Source of the DNA: Diaphorobacter nitroreducens
GTDB lineage: Bacteria > Pseudomonadota > Gammaproteobacteria > Burkholderiales > Burkholderiaceae_C
Direction: 5' to 3'
Length of the DNA stretch: 64,000 nucleotides
NCBI GenBank assembly: GCA_003755025.1
Contig: RJVL01000006.1
Location: 238,873 to 302,872, forward strand
How positions within the stretch are numbered: position 1 is the first letter of the stretch; every line of letters begins with the position of its first letter. Shown one piece after another: positions 58,182 through 64,000 of the stretch. Under the pieces are notes generated by a model. That model did not search any database, was not told where the DNA came from, and saw only the letters and a list, made by a program, of their open reading frames with translations. The translations under genes and the position numbers were made by a program.

Positions 58182-58505
58182 ATGATTGACGACGCCACGA
58201 CCCTGGACCTGCCCGCCATGCGCGCCCATGCGGGCGAAGCCGTGACCATGCTCAAGCTGCTGGGCAACGAAGACCGGCTCATGCTGCTGTGCCAGCTGAC
58301 CGAAGGCGAGCGCACCGTGGGTGAGCTGGAGCAGCTCACCGGCATCGGCCAGCCCACGCTGTCGCAGCAGTTGGGCGTATTGCGCCGCGACGGGCTGGTG
58401 CAAACCCGCCGTGAAGGCAAATTCATCTGGTACCAACTGGCGGACGACCGCGCACTGCAGCTGATGCAGGCCATCCATCGCCTTTTCTGCAAGCAAGGAG
58501 CTTGA
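58182..58505 (+). CDS. bigR: ArsR-family repressor, BigR-like persulfide sensor
   Basis: The 107-residue winged-helix repressor starts at the ATG giving MIDDATTLDLPAMRAHAGEA. The helix-turn-helix reads TVGELEQLTGIGQPTLSQQL. Two cysteines, Cys37 (LMLLCQLTEGE) and Cys103 (RLFCKQGA), match the pair that forms a disulfide or tetrasulfide in BigR/SqrR/YgaV. The gene sits with an MBL hydrolase and two YeeE/YedE genes, as in known BigR operons for sulfide detoxification. The start and operator lie close together, so repression is likely. Confidence 0.9.
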   Translation: MIDDATTLDLPAMRAHAGEAVTMLKLLGNEDRLMLLCQLTEGERTVGELEQLTGIGQPTLSQQLGVLRRDGLVQTRREGKFIWYQLADDRALQLMQAIHRLFCKQGA

Positions 58506-58509
58506 TCCC

Positions 58510-58953
58510 ATGACCATCCTCTGGAATTCGTTCACCCCCTGGTCATCGCTGGCCGGCGGCATGCTGATCGGCCTGGCCGCGGCGCTGCTGATCGTGCTGC
58601 TGGGGCGCATCGCCGGCATCAGCGGCATCGTGGGCGCGCTGCTGCAGCGCAGCAGCTGGGCCAGCGTTGCCAACTGGGGCTGGCGTGCGGCCTTCGTGAT
58701 CGGCATGGTGGTGGCGCCATTGGTCTGGCAGCTCATCGCCCCCCTGCCACCCATGGAGATGCCCAGCAACCCGCTGGTCATCGTGCTGGCCGGCCTGCTG
58801 GTCGGCTTTGGCACCCGGCTGGGGTCGGGCTGTACCAGTGGGCACGGCGTGTGCGGACTCTCGCGCCTGTCGCTGCGCTCCCTGGCCGCCACCCTGACCT
58901 TCATCGGTGCCGGCGCCGCCACGGTGTTCGTGGTGCGTCACGTGCTGGCCTGA
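58510..58953 (+). CDS. YeeE/YedE-family protein, first half
   Basis: The 147-residue membrane protein has four to five hydrophobic segments. The motif RLGSGCTSGHGVCGLSRLSLRS contains the cysteine of the YeeE/YedE thiosulfate channel family (TsuA-type). The family often occurs as two half-size proteins, as here with the next gene. It starts four bases after the repressor gene and should be in the same operon. A role in uptake of thiosulfate or sulfane sulfur is inferred from the family and context. Confidence 0.9.
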   Translation: MTILWNSFTPWSSLAGGMLIGLAAALLIVLLGRIAGISGIVGALLQRSSWASVANWGWRAAFVIGMVVAPLVWQLIAPLPPMEMPSNPLVIVLAGLLVGFGTRLGSGCTSGHGVCGLSRLSLRSLAATLTFIGAGAATVFVVRHVLA

Positions 58954-58975
58954 CCCCATCTCAAGGAGAAACACC

Positions 58976-59398
58976 ATGGCTTCTGCCATCGCATCACTGC
59001 TCGCCGGCCTGGTCTTCGGACTGGGCCTGATCCTGTCGGGCATGGGCAATCCCGCAAAAGTACAGAACTTCCTGGACTTCTTCGGCGCATGGGACCCTTC
59101 GCTCGCCTTCGTCATGGGGGGCGCCATTCTTGTGGGGCTGGTGGCGTTCACCTGGGCCCGCAAGCGCCAGACCTCGCTGCTGGGAGACCCCATGCAGCTG
59201 CCCTCCTCCACCGCGGTGGACAAACGCCTGCTGACCGGCGCGGCGCTGTTCGGCATCGGCTGGGGCCTGGCGGGGTTCTGCCCCGGCCCGGCCGTGATGA
59301 ACCTGGGGACGCTGCGCGGCGAGGTCTGGCTGTTCGTGGCCGCCATGTTGGCGGGGATGCAGCTGCAACACTTCTGGGATCGCCGCACGCGCTCCTGA
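58976..59398 (+). CDS. YeeE/YedE-family protein, second half
   Basis: The 140-residue protein (start MASAIASLLAGLVFGLGL, after AAGGAG) is the other half of the YeeE/YedE pair. It carries GLILSGMGNPAKVQNFLDFF near the N terminus and the second cysteine motif GLAGFCPGPAVMNLG. Four membrane segments are visible. It follows the first half by 22 bases and ends the module; a paired repeat follows at 59401. Confidence 0.9.
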   Translation: MASAIASLLAGLVFGLGLILSGMGNPAKVQNFLDFFGAWDPSLAFVMGGAILVGLVAFTWARKRQTSLLGDPMQLPSSTAVDKRLLTGAALFGIGWGLAGFCPGPAVMNLGTLRGEVWLFVAAMLAGMQLQHFWDRRTRS

Positions 59399-59400
59399 AA

Positions 59401-59494
59401 AAATAGCTGGCAGCGCTTGTCATTGGCTGAATTCATCGCAGTAACGCATTGAAAACCAATACCAGCAAGCGCTATAAGCTCCTTAATTCATAGC
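59401..59494. repeat. Interspersed repeat, paired copy 59.4 kb
   Basis: Two inverted arms, AATAGCTGGCAGCGCTTG at 59402-59419 and CAAGCGCTATAAGCT at about 59466-59480, face each other across about 45 bases. The pair could fold into a long hairpin like the one between pheS and pheT and lies directly after the sulfur module. Confidence 0.7.
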
Positions 59495-59495
59495 G

Positions 59496-60119
59496 ATGCA
59501 CATGGACTCCCTGCTGTTTCTCCTCACCGCAGCGCTGCCGTTGCTGTACCTTGTGCGGCACTGGGCGTGGGCACCTTCCGCCACACGCGCCCATACACGG
59601 TTGCGGCAGGAATGGTTTACCGCCATTGCGCAGCACAAGGGCACCGAAGTGCTGGGGGTCCAGACGCTACGCAACTCGCTCATGTCCTGCACCATGACGG
59701 CGACCACCGCCACCCTGGCCTTCATGGGCGGGCTCACGCTCACCCAGGGCCACTGGCCGTCGCAGTGGTGGCACCACGGTTTTCCACCGTTGGGCACCGA
59801 CCAGGGGTTGGCCTTCTGGAACGCGTTCGCCGTGCTGGTGCTGCTGGCACTCGCATTTCTGACCTCGATGCTGGCGGCGCGCAACTACCACCACGCCGGC
59901 TTCGTGGCGGGCATGCCGGTGGAGTCCGCTGCGCGCCGGTCATGGCAGTCCCTGGGCGAGCGCAGTCTGATGCGCGCGGGCCTGTACTACAGCCAGTCGC
60001 TGCGCCTCATGATCTGGGCGGTGCCGCTGGCGCTGTTCTACATCCACAGCCTGCTGGGCGCCGCCGTCGCGGTGGCGCTGTTCGTGTCGATGTGGGGCTG
60101 GCTGGACGTGGACCGCTGA
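59496..60119 (+). CDS. DUF599-like membrane protein
   Basis: The 207-residue protein has four hydrophobic segments, near 5-25, 70-90, 105-130 and 170-200. The pieces NSLMSCTMTATTATLAFMGG, FLTSMLAARNYHHAGFVAGM and the C-terminal RLMIWAVPLALFYIHSLLGA fit the DUF599 family. Function is unknown. An ATG two codons downstream is an equally good start. It is separated from the sulfur genes by the paired repeat. Confidence 0.82.
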   Translation: MHMDSLLFLLTAALPLLYLVRHWAWAPSATRAHTRLRQEWFTAIAQHKGTEVLGVQTLRNSLMSCTMTATTATLAFMGGLTLTQGHWPSQWWHHGFPPLGTDQGLAFWNAFAVLVLLALAFLTSMLAARNYHHAGFVAGMPVESAARRSWQSLGERSLMRAGLYYSQSLRLMIWAVPLALFYIHSLLGAAVAVALFVSMWGWLDVDR

Positions 60120-60123
60120 TGCC

Positions 60124-60696
60124 CTATTTGCCGCCGCCCAGCCGGTCCATCAAGCCGCCGCGAGAGCTGTCGGGGTTTGCCACCTGGCCGCTGGCGGACT
60201 CCACGGCAGTGACAAAGTAGCTCATCGCCTCGACGGCCTTGCTGCGCTCTTCACCGCTGTTGAGCGTCTCATCCACGCTGCGCCCATCCGCCGTATAGAC
60301 CCGCACCCAGCTGCGCGGGGTATAGGCGATTTGGTCCACCAGCCGCAAGGGCACATCGAACGCCGTGGCGGGGTAGCCCAGCGCAGCGGCCTCGGCGCGC
60401 GAACGCGAACGCACGCGCACCGCCTGCCCGCCCCCCAAATGGAAGTCCGCGCCCGTGACCTCCGCCTCCTGATGGGGCAGGCCCACGGTGAGCACCGCCT
60501 GCGCCGACTTCGCCGCGCTCCACGCCGCCGCCAGCACGGGGCACTGGGGCCGGGAGCACGCGGCACTCGCGGGCGCCACCGTCACGGTCTTTTTCCCTTC
60601 GGATTCACCTTGCTGAATCTGCGGCACCAGCGTTTGCTGGCTGGCACAGCCCGCCAACACCAACGCTCCGAACGCACCCGCCCGCCAGAATTTCAT
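60124..60696 (-). CDS. Lipoprotein of unknown function
   Basis: The 190-residue protein, from the ATG giving MKFWRAGAFGALVLAGCASQ, has a lipobox LAGC at residues 14-17 and so is probably an outer-membrane lipoprotein. The mature part has two cysteines in ACSRPQCPVLAAAW and a pattern TADGRSVDETLNSGEERSKAVEA that I cannot place. It ends in a glycine-rich tail (GGLMDRLGGGK). It is convergent with the DUF599 gene, four bases away. Confidence 0.75.
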   Translation of the reverse strand: MKFWRAGAFGALVLAGCASQQTLVPQIQQGESEGKKTVTVAPASAACSRPQCPVLAAAWSAAKSAQAVLTVGLPHQEAEVTGADFHLGGGQAVRVRSRSRAEAAALGYPATAFDVPLRLVDQIAYTPRSWVRVYTADGRSVDETLNSGEERSKAVEAMSYFVTAVESASGQVANPDSSRGGLMDRLGGGK

Positions 60697-61106
60697 GGAT
60701 TCACTCCCACATAGAAAACCGCATGGTGCCATGCCCGCGGGCGAGATGCGGCAACCCTCGGGATCCTTCATGGGCCCGCTCCCGGAATAAGGCATCCATG
60801 CTGACCGGCTCCGGCATCGCCATTGCACGCTCTGCGCCAACGCGACGGCACGCGATGCGGCGCGCGGCTTTCACCGAGGCGCGCAGGAGGCGATCCGCCA
60901 CCACACTGCCGGGCATTACCGCCCCCAGCAGGTCCGCCGACGGATTGCATGGCAGCCACCATGGCCGGGCTTACCACCAGTGCCCACCTTGCTAGGTCAG
61001 GGCTTGGATCGTTTGCTCGCTAGCGCATCACCTGGCAGGCAACGCACTGAGGCCCGCCACCCCGCTCCGCGCATGGCCACAAGCCGGCCGGCCAAGGAGT
61101 TGCGGG
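60697..61106. other. No gene assigned
   Basis: This 410-base stretch has only short overlapping frames. One minus-strand frame, 60701-60916, gives 71 arginine-rich residues (starting MPGSVVADRLLRASVKAARR) and ends just before the lipoprotein gene; I see no family or ribosome-binding site for it. Confidence 0.45.
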
Positions 61107-61727
61107 TCACGATGTGGGGGACGTCGCGTCCCTCATGGCTTTGGCGAGCCCATGGTTGCCGCGGGACTCCAGTCCTTGAATCGCGCCCTCGCGGTCTTGC
61201 TCGCTGTGGTGCTGGTTCAGCTTGCGCTTTCCTTCCAGTCGCCCGAGACGGATCTCGATGCCCACGATATGCCGCAGTTGCTCATCCAGGTAGTCTGGCG
61301 GCGCATCGCCCAACTTCCACGGCTGTGCCTGCCCCGCCTCATGCTGGCGCGTTAGCAAGGCGACCACCCTGCGAACGAATTTCACATCGTCGCGGACATG
61401 AATCGTTCCGTGGGCATGGACAACCTCGTAGTTCCAGGTAGGCACGCGCCGATGCGTCTCCTGTTTACCGGGATACCAGTTGGGAGAGATATAACCTTCG
61501 ACGCCGCGGAAGACGACAAGCACTTGATCGCCGTCGCGTACCTCGCGCCAGATGGGATTGCCACGCGCCACATGCGCCAGCAGCATGTCGCCATCCAGAA
61601 AAAATGGAAGGTGGTTGGCCTCCAAACCGGCGGGAGTGTGTGTCACCAGCATGCCCAGCGCGTTCTCGCGGACGATGCGGTGAAGCTCCCCAATCCGGGA
61701 CTCGGCGAATTGTGCAGGTAGGTACAT
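61107..61727 (-). CDS. FMN-binding negative transcriptional regulator (PaiB-like)
   Basis: The 206-residue protein matches the PaiB group, with the N-terminal MYLPAQFAESRIGELHRIVR and GMLVTHTPAGLEANHLPFFL, the flavin-binding-fold part with VFRGVEGYISPNWYPGKQE, and the middle VPTWNYEVVHAHG. In Bacillus PaiB represses sporulation and protease genes; in proteobacteria the role is unclear. It lies near the TetR/FabF pair on the same strand as TetR, but about 170 bases separate them. Confidence 0.9.
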   Translation of the reverse strand: MYLPAQFAESRIGELHRIVRENALGMLVTHTPAGLEANHLPFFLDGDMLLAHVARGNPIWREVRDGDQVLVVFRGVEGYISPNWYPGKQETHRRVPTWNYEVVHAHGTIHVRDDVKFVRRVVALLTRQHEAGQAQPWKLGDAPPDYLDEQLRHIVGIEIRLGRLEGKRKLNQHHSEQDREGAIQGLESRGNHGLAKAMRDATSPTS

Positions 61728-61898
61728 AAAGCGCGTGGTGGAAAAAGTTGCCGGAAGCCTTTCAGCCAGGCGCCCGTTTGGCGCCTATCCAAACCCGCTG
61801 CGCAAAGGATGGACAGGCCCCCTAAGGCTAGCAGCCTCATCGTCAGCACTAACGTGATGGGCGCTTCAAATGTGCGAGCGCCTGTCCAAATCCAGCGA

Positions 61899-62480
61899 CT
61901 ACGGGGCTAGCTGCTCCCGCAAGGTTGCCAATATTTCTTCAGACAGCGCCGGGTCGCCTGCCGCCGTGGCGCGGGCGAGAACCAATGCCCCAACCATGCT
62001 GCTGAGGGTCGCGATAGTCCGGGCACGCTTGGCCCCGTCATTACCCGGGAGCACGCTCATAAAGCGCTGGATGTTGCGCTCCACCCCCTGCGCAAAAACC
62101 TTTGACATCTCAGGCCCCGCTCTTGCAGCATCCGCTGCCAATGCCGCAGCAGGGCAACCCTCTCCAGGGTGATCGCGGTGGTTCACAGAAAGGTAGCCAT
62201 GCACCAGCGCACGGAGTCTGGTTTCAGGCGCACCTTCCGCCTCCCGAGTCTCCCATCCGTCTAGCGGCGTGATCGTCCATTCAAATGCACGCAGGCACGC
62301 CTCGCGCGCGAGGGCATCCTTGGACTCAAAGTGCCGGTACAGCCCGCCGTGCGTCAAGCCTGCATCGCGTGTGATCTCGGCCACGCCCACGCCATCCAGG
62401 CCCTTCTCCCGATAAAGGCGCGCAGCGGCTTCCACGATTCCTTCGCGATTCTCGGCGGCCTGTGCTTTGCTCACTTTCAT
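61899..62480 (-). CDS. TetR-family repressor
   Basis: The 193-residue protein has a TetR winged-helix N terminus (RLYREKGLDGVGVAEITRDA and LTHGGLYRHFESKDALAREA) and a ligand-binding C-terminal domain that contains a cysteine (GEGCPAAALAADAARAGPEM), typical of the group with a TetR_C domain of quinone or aldehyde sensors. It is divergent from the fabF-like gene with about 106 bases between the starts, and two palindromes lie in that gap, so it very likely represses both. Confidence 0.93.
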   Translation of the reverse strand: MKVSKAQAAENREGIVEAAARLYREKGLDGVGVAEITRDAGLTHGGLYRHFESKDALAREACLRAFEWTITPLDGWETREAEGAPETRLRALVHGYLSVNHRDHPGEGCPAAALAADAARAGPEMSKVFAQGVERNIQRFMSVLPGNDGAKRARTIATLSSMVGALVLARATAAGDPALSEEILATLREQLAP

Positions 62481-62486
62481 GCATTA

Positions 62487-62532
62487 GATGATACCCATCA
62501 TCAAAACTCACTTATGATGACAATGATCATCA
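62487..62532. promoter_or_regulatory. Two TetR-operator-like palindromes
   Basis: GATGAT ACCC ATCATC (62487-62502) and TGATGA CAATGA TCATCA (62515-62532) are inverted repeats of the same GATGAT/ATCATC core, located between the divergent TetR and FabF genes. Confidence 0.65.
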
Positions 62533-62586
62533 ATAAATCACGCTCAACGCTTCGCAGGAGCTGGATTTCACAGTGGAAGGTGCAGC

Positions 62587-63858
62587 ATGGATCGTCGGGT
62601 CGTCATCACTGGCTTGGGCTTGGTATCTCCTTTGGGGTGCAATGTGGAGGTGGCCTGGCAACGACTGCTGGCTGGCCAGTCTGGGATCCGCACCCTGGAT
62701 GCAGCCGTGGGTGAAGGCACGGGTGTCTCCATCGCTGGACGGGTGCCAAGCCAGGAAGAGGATCCGCAAGCCGGGTGGAACGCAGAAGCTGTCGTCTCGG
62801 CGAAGGAGCTACGTCGCATGGACCGCTTCATCGCCTTTGCGTTGGGCGCGGCAGACCAAGCTCTGGCACACGCACGGTGGACCCATCCAAGCGTTGAGCA
62901 GCAAGAGCGTGCGGCGACCATCATCGGCTCCGGCGTGGGCGGCTTTAGCACCATCGCAGAAGCGGTGCGCACGACGGATGGCAAGGGGCCGCAGCGCTTG
63001 TCGCCTTTCACCGTACCCGCTTTCCTGGCCAATCTGGCGGCCGGACAGGTGTCGATCCGGCACCGGCTGAAGGGTCCGTTGGGTGCTCCGGTGACGGCCT
63101 GTGCGGCCAGCATTCAAGCCATTGGCGATGCAGCACGGCTGATCCGCAATGACGAAGCGGATATGGCGCTCTGCGGCGGCAGCGAAGCCACCATTGACCG
63201 GGTTGCGCTGGGCAGCTTTGCCGCCGCGAAAGCAGTAACGACCTACAGTGACGGCGATCCCGCAAAGGCTTCGCGCCCCTTTGACCTGGCTCGGAACGGC
63301 TTTGTCATGGCCGAGGGTGCGGGTCTATTGGTGCTGGAGGTCCTGGATCATGCATTGGCGCGTGGTGCCACGCCGCTGGCCGAGATCGTGGGCTACGGCA
63401 CCTCCGCCGATGCATACCATGTCACCTCCGGGCCGGAGGATGGCTCTGGCGCCGCACGATCAATGCGCGCCGCGTTGCGCCAGGCACAGCTGCAGCCTTG
63501 GGATATTCAACACCTGAATGCGCACGCGACCTCCACTCTCGTGGGCGACCGAGGCGAGTTGGCAGCCATTCGACAAGTGTTTGGAACCGGCTCTGGCCCA
63601 TCCATTACAGCCACCAAATCCGCCGTGGGTCACATGCTGGGAGCCGCTGGCGGGGCCGCTGCGATCTTTACCGTATTGGCATTGCGCGACCAAATGGCGC
63701 CACCTGTGCTCAATCTAGAACATCCAGATCCATTGACCGACGGCCTGGATCTAATCGCTGGGAGTGCGCGTGCCCATGCCATAGAGCACGCCATGCTCAA
63801 CGGATTTGGTTTTGGCGGTGTGAATGCGTCGCTGGTTCTGAAGAGATTTACAGCCTGA
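62587..63858 (+). CDS. Beta-ketoacyl-ACP synthase II (FabF-like)
   Basis: The 423-residue enzyme condenses malonyl-ACP with acyl-ACP in fatty acid elongation. The active-site cysteine is Cys172 in APVTACAASIQAIG, with the two catalytic histidines in LNAHATST and TKSAVGHMLGAAGG. GGAAGG precedes the start. It is a stand-alone copy, not next to acpP or fabG, and is controlled by a divergent TetR-type gene; this suggests an inducible role such as membrane adaptation, rather than the housekeeping one. Confidence 0.94.
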   Translation: MDRRVVITGLGLVSPLGCNVEVAWQRLLAGQSGIRTLDAAVGEGTGVSIAGRVPSQEEDPQAGWNAEAVVSAKELRRMDRFIAFALGAADQALAHARWTHPSVEQQERAATIIGSGVGGFSTIAEAVRTTDGKGPQRLSPFTVPAFLANLAAGQVSIRHRLKGPLGAPVTACAASIQAIGDAARLIRNDEADMALCGGSEATIDRVALGSFAAAKAVTTYSDGDPAKASRPFDLARNGFVMAEGAGLLVLEVLDHALARGATPLAEIVGYGTSADAYHVTSGPEDGSGAARSMRAALRQAQLQPWDIQHLNAHATSTLVGDRGELAAIRQVFGTGSGPSITATKSAVGHMLGAAGGAAAIFTVLALRDQMAPPVLNLEHPDPLTDGLDLIAGSARAHAIEHAMLNGFGFGGVNASLVLKRFTA

Positions 63859-64000
63859 ACCATATCTTGACCAGAAGCCTCAATAGACAACATCACACAT
63901 GCCACTGACCTGCCCCCAATACCCGTACCAGTCGTTTTGAGAAAATCCGCTGGTTAAAGGAGATTACTCCTGGGTTTGAAGCGGCGCCGTTACGGCGCCG
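63859..64000. other. Right end of the window, no gene assigned
   Basis: After the fabF-like gene no coding frame is supported. The last 19 bases (from 63982) form CGGCGCCG TTA CGGCGCCG, a perfect inverted repeat, possibly a terminator stem or the end of a mobile element that continues outside the window. Confidence 0.4.

Noticed and set aside
60701..60916. 71-residue minus-strand ORF next to the lipoprotein gene
   Set aside because: No ribosome-binding site, arginine-rich composition typical of a shadow frame, no family.
61768..61786. Hairpin AGGCGCC / GGCGCCT between the PaiB-like and TetR genes
   Set aside because: Short GC stem without a T run; probably not functional as a terminator.

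Overview
The window reads as a chromosomal segment of a high-GC betaproteobacterium of the Comamonadaceae (Acidovorax-like). Support: the gene orders rlmE-ftsH-folP-glmM, carA-carB-greA and thrS-infC-rpmI-rplT-pheS-pheT-ihfA-merR-tRNA-Pro; Lrp-regulated PutA without its own DNA-binding domain; and about a dozen copies of a short interspersed repeat built on TAGCTGCTAGCGCTTG, which I associate with this family. Taxonomy is inferred from gene content; no search was run.

Layout. 1-7.3 kb: tail of a GGDEF/EAL protein, then glmM, folP, ftsH and rlmE on the minus strand, divergent from a YhbY-type RNA-binding protein and a glycosyltransferase-like gene. 7.3-14.1 kb: a Kdo hydroxylase-like gene, a small membrane protein, greA, carB, an unknown gene and carA, all minus. 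14.3-22.6 kb: tRNA-Pro(GGG), a MerR regulator, ihfA, pheT, pheS, rplT, rpmI, infC and thrS. The leader of thrS contains what looks like a complete threonine-codon leader-peptide attenuator. 22.7-26.4 kb: aceA and a DMT transporter sharing an operator-rich AT-rich intergenic region, then rraA and a SWIB protein. 26.4-29.1 kb: iron supply genes (bfd, tonB-exbB-exbD, hemP) with Fur-like sites. 29.3-36.4 kb: a GlcG/HbpS-like protein, a Bax inhibitor-1 protein, a lipoprotein, rlmD, and a stress cassette of ECF sigma factor, anti-sigma factor and periplasmic sensor followed by two exported proteins. 35.9-40.8 kb: an Lrp regulator, putA and thpR.

40.9-46.5 kb carries an anaerobic respiratory operon (Fe-S subunit, NrfD anchor, tetrathionate reductase-like molybdoenzyme) behind a well-placed FNR-type site. 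46.6-49.2 kb is an island of different composition with two translationally coupled genes: a large GNAT/PIN/GNAT-like/ASCH fusion protein and a stand-alone ASCH protein. It is followed by about 0.5 kb of non-coding or decayed sequence. 49.8-54.0 kb has a FAN1-type VRR-NUC nuclease gene overlapping a gene for a nuclease-helicase fusion. 54.1-57.1 kb is a two-component system with a TlpA-like thioredoxin. 57.2-59.4 kb is a BigR-type sulfur module (MBL hydrolase, ArsR repressor with two cysteines, two YeeE/YedE halves). The end holds a DUF599 protein, a lipoprotein, a PaiB-like protein, and a TetR/FabF divergent pair with two operator-like palindromes between them.

Most interesting signals: the thrS attenuator; the GNAT-PIN-ASCH / ASCH gene pair; the FAN1 / nuclease-helicase pair; the interspersed repeat, which has entered coding sequence in rlmD and fan1 and seems to act as a terminator elsewhere; and two kinds of operator cluster between aceA and the DMT gene.
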